This document shows positions 24,432 through 33,500 of a DNA stretch of 64,000 nt, in pieces (the first letter of the stretch is position 1; each line of letters opens with the position of its first letter). Source of the DNA: an uncultured Collinsella sp. (GTDB lineage: Bacteria > Actinomycetota > Coriobacteriia > Coriobacteriales > Coriobacteriaceae). Location of the stretch: assembly GCA_934630855.1 (NCBI GenBank), contig CAKTWW010000006.1:9735-73734 (forward strand), written 5' to 3'. The notes under the pieces were generated by a model. That model did no database searches, was not told where the DNA came from, and saw only the letters and a program-made list of their open reading frames with translations. The translations under genes were made by a program, and so were the position numbers.

Positions 24432-24527
24432 AGAGGGGGTCTGCTCGCGGGTACGCTTGGCATCGGTGACAAACATGTCCGCACGGCGGCTTAAGCTAAA
24501 TAAATTAAACGGTTGATTGGAGACAAA

Positions 24528-25145
24528 ATGTATCCGGACAGCGAAGGCAACAACTTTCCTATGAACATTAAGGACACCGATGGTCCGTTCCTGATCATGG
24601 AGGCGACTCTTTTTGGCGACGACAAGCTGAATGATGAGTTTAAGAAAACTGCCAGTTATAGGTATTCGTGCGCGACTGTTTCCGCGGCAATTGATCTTTG
24701 CAAATCAATGACGGACGGTGATGCTGATCCTTGGTATGAAAGTTGGGAGAAGGCGGTTGAGCGTTATTCGCTCGAGGAGTGCGAGGGTGCGACTACACTG
24801 TATTGGATTGAGTCGACTGATCCATTAAAGGCGCTGTGCGCCCTCCACCCCCATCCCGATCTTGAGGCGTACGTGGTTGAGGCGATTGACGCCGTTGACA
24901 CCTATCTGCTGGAGCGCGAATACTGTCCCTATACGATTGATCATTTGGATCTAAAAGGCGTCGATGTCCTGCTCAGCGCTGCTTGGGGATTGGTCCGTGT
25001 CCTCAAAGAAACTTGGGGTGCTTATGATTCCGATGTTTTGGAAAAGATCGAAGATGCTACGTACGGCGCGCATATAACGGTTAGGGACCTGATTGCGGAC
25101 GAAGAGGGCGCTAAGACCAGTTCGAAGTCTGATGACAATCTTTAG
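24528..25145 (+). CDS. Hypothetical acidic soluble protein
   Basis: A 205-residue, strongly acidic protein (EATLFGDDKLNDEFKKTASY, TLYWIESTDPLKALCALHPH) without membrane segments. The ATG at 24528 is preceded by TTGGAGA at good spacing; an in-frame TTG 15 bases upstream is less likely. One copy of the 13-bp TGTCCGCACGGCG motif lies 40 bases upstream of the start. Family not recognised. It converges with the second pseudo-methylase gene. Confidence 0.6.
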   Translation: MYPDSEGNNFPMNIKDTDGPFLIMEATLFGDDKLNDEFKKTASYRYSCATVSAAIDLCKSMTDGDADPWYESWEKAVERYSLEECEGATTLYWIESTDPLKALCALHPHPDLEAYVVEAIDAVDTYLLEREYCPYTIDHLDLKGVDVLLSAAWGLVRVLKETWGAYDSDVLEKIEDATYGAHITVRDLIADEEGAKTSSKSDDNL

Positions 25146-25177
25146 CCGCTGCACTGGGCAGCGCATCTGGTTGGCAG

Positions 25178-25210
25178 GCCGTCAGACAAAAGCCCGGACG
25201 GCCTGACGGC
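25178..25210. terminator. Hairpin between convergent genes
   Basis: GCCGTCAG (25178-25185) pairs with CTGACGGC (25203-25210) in the 73-bp gap between the plus-strand gene ending at 25145 and the minus-strand gene ending at 25219. No strong T run; it could serve both directions. Confidence 0.5.
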
Positions 25211-25218
25211 ATCCAGCC

Positions 25219-26862
25219 TTACATCGTTCCCTTGCTCGCGGCGTAGTGGTCTGCTTGCTTAAGAGCATCCTCGTAGGCGCGCTGCTTTGCTTCGTACTCC
25301 CGTGCGTAGCGTTCCTGTTCGGCTTTGCCGGGAACAGGAACGGTCATGCTTCGGAGGTCTTTGGGGGCAAGCTGCACGAGTGCGTCTCCGTGCGAGGTGT
25401 CCGCCAGCTTTTTCTGGCCTTCGTCAGACGACAGGTACGCCAGGATAAGCCGGGCGAGCAGCTCATCCTCAAAGGTAGCGCAGAACATAGCGTCGCAAGG
25501 AACAATGCTTTCATACAAGAGTCCACGCTCTAAGGGGCGTTCGGGGCCGACAGAAAAGTGACCAGGTGTAATGAGGGCAAGTTTGAACGGAGGTCCGACG
25601 CGCGATATGAGAAGGCTTGTCTCGCGGTCGTTGATTGGTTTGGCTTTCCTAAAATCGTCGTAGTCTACAAGGCTTACATCGTAGATGTCTGTGTCGGGAA
25701 CACGCTTAGGCGCGTCTTCTGCAGCAATGATTGTGCCATCATGAAGGTGCTTGAGCGACAGGTAGTAGCAATCGTGCTGCTGGTATCCGTCTGCCGGATC
25801 TGATTCGGGCAGCTTGGTAATAACGCTGCGGGTGGTACCGCGATAGATTGGCGCCAGTGATCCAAGGGGGACGAACATTCCCTCCTCAAACGATCCGCTC
25901 TTTGTATTGGGCAGCAGGGGATAGATACCGTTGCCCTGGTCTTCGAGTTGGCGCCAATAGGTTGGATTGTTTTGATCGCTGTAGGCTCGGTCGATGGAAT
26001 CGAGGAGCTGGTGCAAAAGCTCATCGGTCATCTGTTTGTTGTCAAAGCCCCTGCCGTCAAAAAGGAAATACGGGTCATTGGGCTTGCCATCGCCAATAAA
26101 GAGCAGTGCGCGACCCTCGGCCTTTTTGGCGATGGTGTTGGGAAGAAGGACGATGCCCCTTAGCAAGCCGAGGTCGCAAAGGAGACGGCGGCCGTCTACG
26201 GCTCGCGCCAGATTGAACAGGCGGTCTGATATTTGGATTACAGCCATGGCGTTGGGCTGGGAGCAGGCAATGGATGCCGCAAGAAAGATGTAGTACCACT
26301 CGGTGACAGAAAGCGGATTGGGGATATATGCGCTGCATTGCAGCTGCTCGGCGCGCGCCCTGAGGAAATCGCGAACTCTGACATTGGCCGCCTCGAGAGA
26401 TGTCGGGAATTGCGAAAGCGGTCGTAACTCGGGGGGTCTGCAGTAAACGAGCGTCGAATCGTAAGCAGGAGAAGCGACGTCTTGTTCGTAGTCGTGTAAA
26501 AAGATGTCATCTTCAACGGCGATAAACGTCGATGCCGGGACTTCGATTTGATTTTTGCAAACGTAGACGGGCACGCGATCCCATTCGCCAGTTGCTTCGT
26601 TTCGAACACGGTCCTCGGACTCAAATGAGGCGGCCGAAGGTCGTTTGAAGTCAATTCCCAAAACAGACCACGAGGGGCTATCGACATGCTCGCTCGAAAA
26701 CTCGAAACTACGGCAGCACAGCTCAATGAGCTGCTTTGTTCCCGACGAAGGCTGATATTTCTCGACCATATGAGAAACGAGATCCGATAGATATCGGCTC
26801 ATATATGGCTTGAGATCTTCGTTTAAGTGAAGAGTTGCAAGCTCAGCTTTAGTTTTGAGCAT
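25219..26862 (-). CDS. Dead N6-methylase/specificity-like fusion protein, copy 2
   Basis: A 547-residue protein with the same two-part plan as the one at 8030-9469. The middle (EWYYIFLAASIACSQPNAMA, LLRGIVLLPNTIAKKAEGRA) matches the post-catalytic part of HsdM-type methylases, while AdoMet and NPPY/F motifs are missing. The C-terminal third (residues about 335-530: FVPLGSLAPIYRGTTRS, DLRSMTVPVPGKAEQERYA) resembles an HsdS recognition domain with its closing helix. AGGAGGTGCGC precedes the ATG at 26862. It diverges from the membrane-protein/ClpX-like gene set, mirroring copy 1. Confidence 0.7.
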   Translation of the reverse strand: MLKTKAELATLHLNEDLKPYMSRYLSDLVSHMVEKYQPSSGTKQLIELCCRSFEFSSEHVDSPSWSVLGIDFKRPSAASFESEDRVRNEATGEWDRVPVYVCKNQIEVPASTFIAVEDDIFLHDYEQDVASPAYDSTLVYCRPPELRPLSQFPTSLEAANVRVRDFLRARAEQLQCSAYIPNPLSVTEWYYIFLAASIACSQPNAMAVIQISDRLFNLARAVDGRRLLCDLGLLRGIVLLPNTIAKKAEGRALLFIGDGKPNDPYFLFDGRGFDNKQMTDELLHQLLDSIDRAYSDQNNPTYWRQLEDQGNGIYPLLPNTKSGSFEEGMFVPLGSLAPIYRGTTRSVITKLPESDPADGYQQHDCYYLSLKHLHDGTIIAAEDAPKRVPDTDIYDVSLVDYDDFRKAKPINDRETSLLISRVGPPFKLALITPGHFSVGPERPLERGLLYESIVPCDAMFCATFEDELLARLILAYLSSDEGQKKLADTSHGDALVQLAPKDLRSMTVPVPGKAEQERYAREYEAKQRAYEDALKQADHYAASKGTM

Positions 26863-27127
26863 GCGCACCTCCTGCATGTTCCTCATGTTGCACGGTTTGT
26901 GACCGGCCTGTCGCAACTTAATTGCCTCCAGTTTACAAGGGCGACAGTCTCAAAATAATCAGATTTAAAAATCCTAATCAAGTTTTTCGAAGTTCTCGTG
27001 TTTGGGGTTGCGTTCATCGGTTACTATCTCCTTGACGCTATCTTGCGCCGGATATAAATATCCGAGTACGGTCTCTAACAACGATAGAATGCGACTATTG
27101 CTTATAGTAAGACAGAAAGGACAGGTA

Positions 27128-27334
27128 GTGAACGGATATGATATCTACGGGTTCGAGTTGGATAGCCCCAAGAAGCCAACAGCGCTGAATATTTTCGGCA
27201 TGATTCTGCAAACGATGTTTGCGGTTGTGCTCTACGTGGTCGCGGTCGACCTGATGTTCTTGCTCACGACGTGGCTCGGTGGCTTTATGTTCGAAATCAG
27301 TGCAGAGAACACGGTGGTCCCGCTCCATTCGTGA
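27128..27334 (+). CDS. Small membrane protein, 68 residues
   Basis: A GTG start at 27128 follows AAAGGACAG. One long hydrophobic stretch (about 24-52: IFGMILQTMFAVVLYVVAVD, LMFLLTTWLGGFMF) could span the membrane once or twice. A possible promoter TTGACG (27032-27037) with TAAATA (27055-27060) lies upstream. The next gene begins four bases after its stop, so the two are translationally linked. Family unknown. Confidence 0.6.
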   Translation: MNGYDIYGFELDSPKKPTALNIFGMILQTMFAVVLYVVAVDLMFLLTTWLGGFMFEISAENTVVPLHS

Positions 27335-27337
27335 CGC

Positions 27338-27865
27338 TTGGTGGCGTTTAGGGTGTACTGGGCTGTGCTGGGCGTGACGGTCGTTGCAGCGCTTGCTCAC
27401 AAGTGGACCGTCTTGTTAACGGGCGGACGCGACTATGACCAGTGCGATTTGCTCAAGCTGATCGAGATGGCGGGCGCTCTTGCATCCATTGTTTGCGCAA
27501 TTGTCTGTTTGCTGGGGTATACCGTCGCTTTTGATTGGTGGACCGGCGTCACTGGAAAGATGGCAGCTGATCCCCAGGCTAATAATTACCTGCTTTGGGC
27601 TGTCGTCCTAACCATCGGAGTGGCTATCGAGTGGCGAATCATCAACGGTGTAATTAACGTACTGTTTCCTGACGAACAGCAGATGCATGGGCTTGGTTTT
27701 GTATCGGTCTGCGTGTTTACTCCCATGGTCGCGCTTGTGCCTACCGCGCTGGTTGTCATTGTCTGCGCCCTGGTGGTGGGGCTTTTTGCCGGCGTCTTGT
27801 TCGCCTCGGTTGCGGTTCCCGTAGTAATCGCATTTGTTGGCATCGGCATCGCTGCAAGTCGCTAA
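27338..27865 (+). CDS. Four- to five-helix membrane protein
   Basis: A 175-residue protein starting with TTG (27338) or the adjacent GTG (27341), with no Shine-Dalgarno of its own, as expected for coupling to the gene ending at 27334. Hydrophobic helices lie near residues 3-27, 48-68, 85-108 and 122-172. A polar loop contains a GGRDYDQCDLLK segment. No known family was recognised. It belongs to the small membrane-gene cluster upstream of the ClpX-like ATPase. Confidence 0.6.
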   Translation: MVAFRVYWAVLGVTVVAALAHKWTVLLTGGRDYDQCDLLKLIEMAGALASIVCAIVCLLGYTVAFDWWTGVTGKMAADPQANNYLLWAVVLTIGVAIEWRIINGVINVLFPDEQQMHGLGFVSVCVFTPMVALVPTALVVIVCALVVGLFAGVLFASVAVPVVIAFVGIGIAASR

Positions 27866-27907
27866 CTCACGACGCAATCCAAATGTCACGCAAAGAAAGG
27901 AACGACC

Positions 27908-28033
27908 GTGTCGGAAATCTCTAACGCTCAAAAGGTTCTGCTGCTCGCCGTGCTTATCGCTCTTATGGCGGGTGCCCTGATGTACGAGATGCTGCATCCT
28001 ACGTTATTCCCGCTGCTCAAGCAGGGTATTTAA
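27908..28033 (+). CDS. 41-residue single-span membrane peptide
   Basis: A GTG start follows AAAGGAACGACC. The peptide has one hydrophobic helix (VLLLAVLIALMAGALM) flanked by a short polar head and a tail with LHPTLFPLLKQG. Its size and position between a membrane protein and the ClpX-like ATPase suggest a small accessory or regulatory peptide. Too short for family assignment. Confidence 0.55.
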   Translation: MSEISNAQKVLLLAVLIALMAGALMYEMLHPTLFPLLKQGI

Positions 28034-28173
28034 CAGCTGCTTTATCGCATTCCAATCTTTACTCAGCCAGGCAACGTGATCTATCTAGAGTCGGCGACCT
28101 CGCTGATGCTGTAGGGAATTTGGGGCTTGGGCCCTCGTCATGCGAAGAAGAGTCATCATCGAAAGGAAAGGGC

Positions 28174-29931
28174 ATGATCAAGAGCCGGTATAGAGCCGTT
28201 GGCTACTATCAGGAATTGCTCAGGCAAACTACGCCGTCGCGGTTGGTGGAGCGGACACGCCAGAGCGTTATTGGCCACAAGGGAAGCCTGGAGGATCTTG
28301 TGGCGGCCTTAAGCTTTGAGGTCAACCGCTGTGTGATGCTGGCGCGTGGCATCGATCCGCATAAAGTTCTTTCTCCTGCGGCTATTTTGGTAATGGGCTC
28401 CACTGGCACGGGAAAGACCCATACCATCAAGGTCGTGGCAGACGCCGCGGGGCTCAAGTTGTTCGTATTTGATGTCTCCAGCATGACAGGCGAGGGCTGG
28501 CGCGGCGCCAGCATGAGCAACTGCTTGGCAGAGGTCGCGGATTACCAGGAGGAAAATCCCGGCGAGATTTGTCTGGTGCTGTTTGACGAGTTTGATAAGG
28601 CAGCTCGCACTGAGCGCAACGGAGATAGCATCGCATCCAGTTTTAGTCCATCGCAGTCGTTCCTTAAGCTCCTGGAGGGCGGGAAGATGCGTGTTGAATG
28701 CGAGAACTCTAAAGGTGTGGCGATCAAGACAATCAATCTCGATCAGGTTGTCTGCATTTTGGGCGGCGCCTTTATGGGCTTGGATTCCTTGGTGCGCAAG
28801 CGCCTGAACCGCAATGCCGGAACCACAGTCGGCTTTGGTTCTTCGTATGCTGCCGTGAGGACTTCTGAAAAATCGGCAAACGAGCTGCGAGACAGCGCGA
28901 CTATCGAGGATTTTGAGGCTTGGGGCATTATGCCCGAGCTGTGCGGACGCATTGGTTCGGTGATTAACTTTAACGCCTTGAGTGTAGATGATCTGATCAA
29001 GATTGCATATGAACAGTACCTGCCCAAGTACAACAGCATGATGCGTGATGGCGGCAAGATGGAGTTCACCGCGGATGCCGTTCGTCTTGCGGCGGAGCGC
29101 GCGGTCAAGGAAGGCGCTGGTGCACGCGGTATGCTCCGTCAGCTGCGCCCCCTTATGACAGGCGCATGGAGGAGCATGGTAGAGGACATCTATATCACCC
29201 GTTCGATTTTGGTGACGTATGACGAGTGCCTTGCTGTGAGTTTTGAGCGGTCTTCTGTGCCAAGATTCTCAACGCTGGGAACGATGGACATGCTTCTGCC
29301 GCAACTAAGCGAAAAGGAAATTGCGGCTCTGAAGTTGGCAGGTGCTTGGATCGAGGGCGATCGCATCCCGTATCCGTCTGAGTGTGCATGGCTGGCGGAA
29401 TTAGTGGATGCCCCGGCACTCGATAAGATTGTACGGGATGGCAAGGTCCCCTTTCTTGTCGAGGTGCTGCTCGGTGGGATTCCGTTTGAGGGCCTGGAGC
29501 GCTTTGCTGCCCAAGAGCTGCTCAGGGTATGTATCTGCTATCACGATGTGTTCTATGCTGGTCATGATGAGTATCGAAACCTTGCCTACGCGCTTACACT
29601 TGTCAAGCTGACGTACAAAGAGCCGCATGCGAGTCAGTTAAGCCCTCTTGATGTGATTATGAACGGCACGACTACGGGCAATGGTTTTCAGGGGCTTAGC
29701 GAGCGGATCGAGGCCGATAGCAAATCTGCAAAGCCTTCGTTGGAAGAGTGGCAGTACGCGGTTGCCAGGGAGGCCCTGCAGATTTATGACCGCTTTAACG
29801 AGCACATTGATGAGATCCGGGAGCTCGCTGCCGACGCATCCCTGATGCGCGTCGCCCTTGCGGCGATCGATGAAAAAGAACATGCGGCGCTGGAGCGCGA
29901 CCTTAAGGATTTGCTTGCCTCGTGTAAGTAG
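28174..29931 (+). CDS. ClpX-like AAA+ ATPase with ClpP-docking-type loop
   Basis: A 585-residue protein. Residues 30-350 follow the ClpX AAA+ core: Walker A GSTGTGKT (75-82), Walker B LVLFDEFDKAA (Asp138-Glu139), CILGGAFMGLD, arginine finger Arg259 (IMPELCGRIG) and sensor-2 Arg318 (GAGARGM). The pore loop is GWRG (108-111) instead of GYVG. VGFG (219-222) sits where ClpX has the IGF loop that docks on ClpP. The N-terminal zinc domain of ClpX is missing and a C-terminal extension of about 235 residues is unique. GGAAAGG precedes the ATG. It probably unfolds selected proteins; pairing with the ClpP-like peptidase of the island is inference. Confidence 0.88.
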   Translation: MIKSRYRAVGYYQELLRQTTPSRLVERTRQSVIGHKGSLEDLVAALSFEVNRCVMLARGIDPHKVLSPAAILVMGSTGTGKTHTIKVVADAAGLKLFVFDVSSMTGEGWRGASMSNCLAEVADYQEENPGEICLVLFDEFDKAARTERNGDSIASSFSPSQSFLKLLEGGKMRVECENSKGVAIKTINLDQVVCILGGAFMGLDSLVRKRLNRNAGTTVGFGSSYAAVRTSEKSANELRDSATIEDFEAWGIMPELCGRIGSVINFNALSVDDLIKIAYEQYLPKYNSMMRDGGKMEFTADAVRLAAERAVKEGAGARGMLRQLRPLMTGAWRSMVEDIYITRSILVTYDECLAVSFERSSVPRFSTLGTMDMLLPQLSEKEIAALKLAGAWIEGDRIPYPSECAWLAELVDAPALDKIVRDGKVPFLVEVLLGGIPFEGLERFAAQELLRVCICYHDVFYAGHDEYRNLAYALTLVKLTYKEPHASQLSPLDVIMNGTTTGNGFQGLSERIEADSKSAKPSLEEWQYAVAREALQIYDRFNEHIDEIRELAADASLMRVALAAIDEKEHAALERDLKDLLASCK

Positions 29932-30112
29932 TTGCTGGTTTTTCTTGTTTCAGGCGGCACCGATGCCGCTACCTCAACCGCCCTGCGTGAGTTTTTGTCC
30001 GCACGGGATGGTATTCGATGAATACGTTGCGCGCGAGGGCGTAGCGGGGGATTGCGGAGAGTGTTCGTAAGGGTGTAGACGAGTTATATGTACTAGAAAT
30101 AGAAAAATGTTC

Positions 30113-30141
30113 TTGCATCATATAACAAGAGTGCATATACT
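30113..30141 (+). promoter_or_regulatory. Sigma-70 type promoter of the small acidic gene
   Basis: TTGCAT (30113-30118) and TATACT (30136-30141) are spaced 17 bp apart, a near-consensus promoter. Transcription would start near 30148, about 73 bases before the ATG at 30221. Confidence 0.7.
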
Positions 30142-30220
30142 GCAGTCATAGCACATCAGATGGGGTCTCATAAAGAGACCAAGCATACGCATTAGAGTTT
30201 ATCTTGGAGGGACTTGAGCA

Positions 30221-30415
30221 ATGACTACCTGTATCTCAGCCTTTTACAACGACAATAGCGAGCAGATCGATCTTCAGGCAATGTTCGAATACTATGGCAG
30301 TTCTAAAACCGAGAACTGGTTGTTTGGCCAGAGCGATTTGAACCTCAGTGCCGAGGATCGCGAGTATCTGAGCGAGATTGAGCGCGAGCGAGAGTATGAA
30401 CTCGGCATTCGCTAA
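30221..30415 (+). CDS. Small acidic hypothetical protein, 64 residues
   Basis: It starts behind TTGGAGGGACTTGAGCA and a near-consensus promoter. The C-terminal half is a highly charged helix (LSAEDREYLSEIEREREYEL). Antitoxins and phage-type small regulators often look like this, but no partner gene adjoins it. Unrecognised family. Confidence 0.6.
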   Translation: MTTCISAFYNDNSEQIDLQAMFEYYGSSKTENWLFGQSDLNLSAEDREYLSEIEREREYELGIR

Positions 30416-30536
30416 TGCCGGCGTATTCGTGGCCCAACCCCTCATTTTAATTACCCCGTTATCACCTCTTTTTAGCGGGGCATGTCGGATTGATTATGTG
30501 TATCAAAGAACAGCTCATCGTGGGAAGGAATCGGCA

Positions 30537-33500
30537 ATGAGCAAGAACATGAACAAGAACATCAACGGCGGCGCTGCGGGCAAGGCCAAGGCTGCCGGGC
30601 GCGTGGCGACGGTGGCTGCGGCGACTGTTGCGATGGTGGGCGGCTCGCTGCTGTCACCGCTTACCGCGGTGGCGCAGGGCACGGATGGTGCCGATGCTGC
30701 GGGCAAGCCGGCTGCCGTGATGTCCCCGCTGACGAGCGCGGCCGCGGCTGGTACCGGAACCGGTGCCGTGTCGGCGGCGCAGAAGGTTGCCAACCTGCAG
30801 GCCGCAGTCGATGCGGCACGCGCCAAGGCTGCCGCTGCCAAGGCCGATCTGGATGCGGCAGCTGCTCCTTACAACGCTGCCACTGCCAACCAGCAGCAGG
30901 CACAGGGCGCCTACGATGCCGCTCGCGGTGCAAGTAGTGCTGCTGCCTCTGCCGCCTCTGCCGAGCTGGAACAGCAGATGGGCGCCGCGCAGGACAAAGC
31001 CGACGCAGACGTTAAGGCGCTCGAGGACGCTCAAACCGCGCTCGATGCCGCCAAGAAGGATCTGACAAATAAGGGCGAAGCTCTGGCTGCTGCTCAGAAG
31101 GCCGCCGACGATGCCCAGGCTGCGCTCGAGACTGCGCAGGCCGCTGCCGCCGATGCCACGCCCGAGGCTATTGCCGCAGCTCAGGCTGCTGCTGAACAGG
31201 CCGCAAGTGAGCTGGAGCAGGCAAAGCAGCAGGCGACCGACGCTCAGGCCAAGCTCTCGGACGCCCAGGCCGCTGCCGATGCTGCCGTTGTTAAACAGCA
31301 GGATGCGCAAGGCAAGCTTTCGGCAGCCCAGCAGGCAAAGGCCGCAGCAGACGCGGATGTGAATACCGCGCAGGCGACCTATGACGCCGCCAAGGCCGAT
31401 CTCGATCGCGCCGAGCAGGGCGCCGCGGGCCCGGAGTACGAGGCCACCAAGGCAAAGGTGGATGCTGCCGCGGCAGCGCTGAATGCTGCCAAGGCCATGC
31501 AGACGCAGCGCGAGGGTGAGCTCGCCGCCGCTTCGCAGGAGGTGGCCGCTGCCGAGGATGAGGTGCAGGCCGCTCAGCAGTCGCTCGCCGCGCAGCAGCA
31601 GGCCGCGAGCGACGCTCAGTCCAAGCTGGATGCCGCCACCACTGCCGTAACCGAGGCCAACGCCGCTGTCGACCAGGCTAAGGCCGACCACGCCAGCGCG
31701 CTTACGGCGCTGACGGATGCCCAGGCCAAGCTCTCGACTGCCAAAGACGAGAAGAACGCTGCCGACAAGGCGCTCGACCAGGCAAAGGCTCAAAAGCAGC
31801 AGGCCGACCAGGCCGTGGCTCAGGCGCAAGCCAAGTTCGATGCCGCCCAGGCCACGGCGAACGCGTCGGCGGAAAACTACCGCCAGGGCGCCATTGCGTT
31901 CTTTAAGAGCGTGGGGGCCGACGACGCGGCGAACATCATTTTCAACTGCAAATACGCCGGCAAAACAAGGGTGGGCGAGGAGGTTGACGCGACGAGCCTG
32001 ACCAATATGAAGAGGGCGGTCGTGTGGCTTAAGGCGTGCAACGAGTATCGCAAGAGCGTTGGCTTGGGCGAGCTCAAGGTGACGTATGCCATGATGGCAA
32101 CCGCCATTGCCGATGCGAACTTCTCCGACACTGAGGTCGACCATGCCAGGCAGTTCAACGTGGGCGAAAACGTGGCGTGGAACTATGGAAGCGACCCGTT
32201 TGTCCAGTGGGTCGATGAAGAAAAGGTGCTGTTTGACAAGACCGCTGCCTCGTTGGGCGCGACGGGTCTTACGGGAAAGGCTGCGTATGATTTCTACGTC
32301 TCGCATGCTGGCGCCATGGATGCCTATGCGACAAAGCACTATGGATCGGCAGGGGCTTACGGCCATTACCTCAATGTGATCAACCCCGGCTACACCGTGA
32401 CGGGCATGGGCGTTTGCACGCGCGGGACGATGAATCGCTGGAGCACGCAGGCGCAGACGTTCTCGATGTCGGGTCGATGGTATGAGGATTACAACGCAAA
32501 TCCGATGACGGTTGCCGAGTACGAGGCTGCGCTGAACGCGTGGTGCGACTCGTTGGCAAATCCCGGGCAGGGCGTGGACGCGGCACGTCAGGAGCTCGCT
32601 GCCGCTCAGGGTGTGGCCGCCGACGCCGGTAACAAGGCAAACGTCGCGTCGCAGGCTGTTGTTGCGAAGCAGACGCAGGTTGATGATGCGGCCGGCGATG
32701 TTGACGCTGCTGCTGCCGGGGTGACGGATGCCCAGGCTGCCGTGGAGCAGAAGCAGGCCGCTGCCGATGCCGCTGCGCGCGCTGTGGGCGATGCCCGTGC
32801 CGACCTGGACGCTGCCAACACCGCCGTCGACGCGGCGCAGGATGCCGTGGCCGCAAAGTCCGGCGCGCTCGATGCTGCGAAGGACAAAGCCGCTGCTGCT
32901 CAGCGCGCGCTGAATGCCGCTCGTGCTGGTGTTGGCGACAAGGAAGACGCACTTGCTGCTGCTCAGGATGAGCTGGCGGCGTACTCGACCGATGTCGCTG
33001 CGGCTCAGCGTGCGTTTGATGCGGCTTCTGCCGCGCTCGAGGGCGCTCGTGCCGTTCAGCGCGAGGCTCAGGTTGCGCTGGACGCTGCACAGGGCGTTGC
33101 CGACCAGGTGGATGCCGACGTTGCTGCTGCTCAGGCCGGGCTTGTTGCTGCCCAGGGCACTGCTGCGGATGCCGCTGCGGGTGTGACTGCGGCGCAGGCG
33201 AAGTCCGAGACGGCTGCTGCTCGTGCGGCTCGGCTGCGTGATGCTGCCGCGACGCTCTCCCAGGCGACGGAGGACAAGGCGTCTGCCGATGCGGCCGTTG
33301 AGGCTGCGGCTTCGGCACAGGCCGATGCTGAGTCTGGCGTTGTCGCAGCCGGCGATGCCGTGACGGATGCGACTGACGCCTGCGACGTTTCCGCCACTGC
33401 GGTCGCCCGCCTGCGCAGGATTAACCTGGCGAACGCCATTGCCAACGGCAGCGACGAGAATGCGGACGAGGCACTCAACGCCAAGATTGCCGCAGCTCAC

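Noticed and set aside
9756..29931. Integrative conjugative element
   Set aside because: A VirD4-like ATPase is present, but there is no relaxase, VirB4, channel protein, integrase or attachment-site pair.
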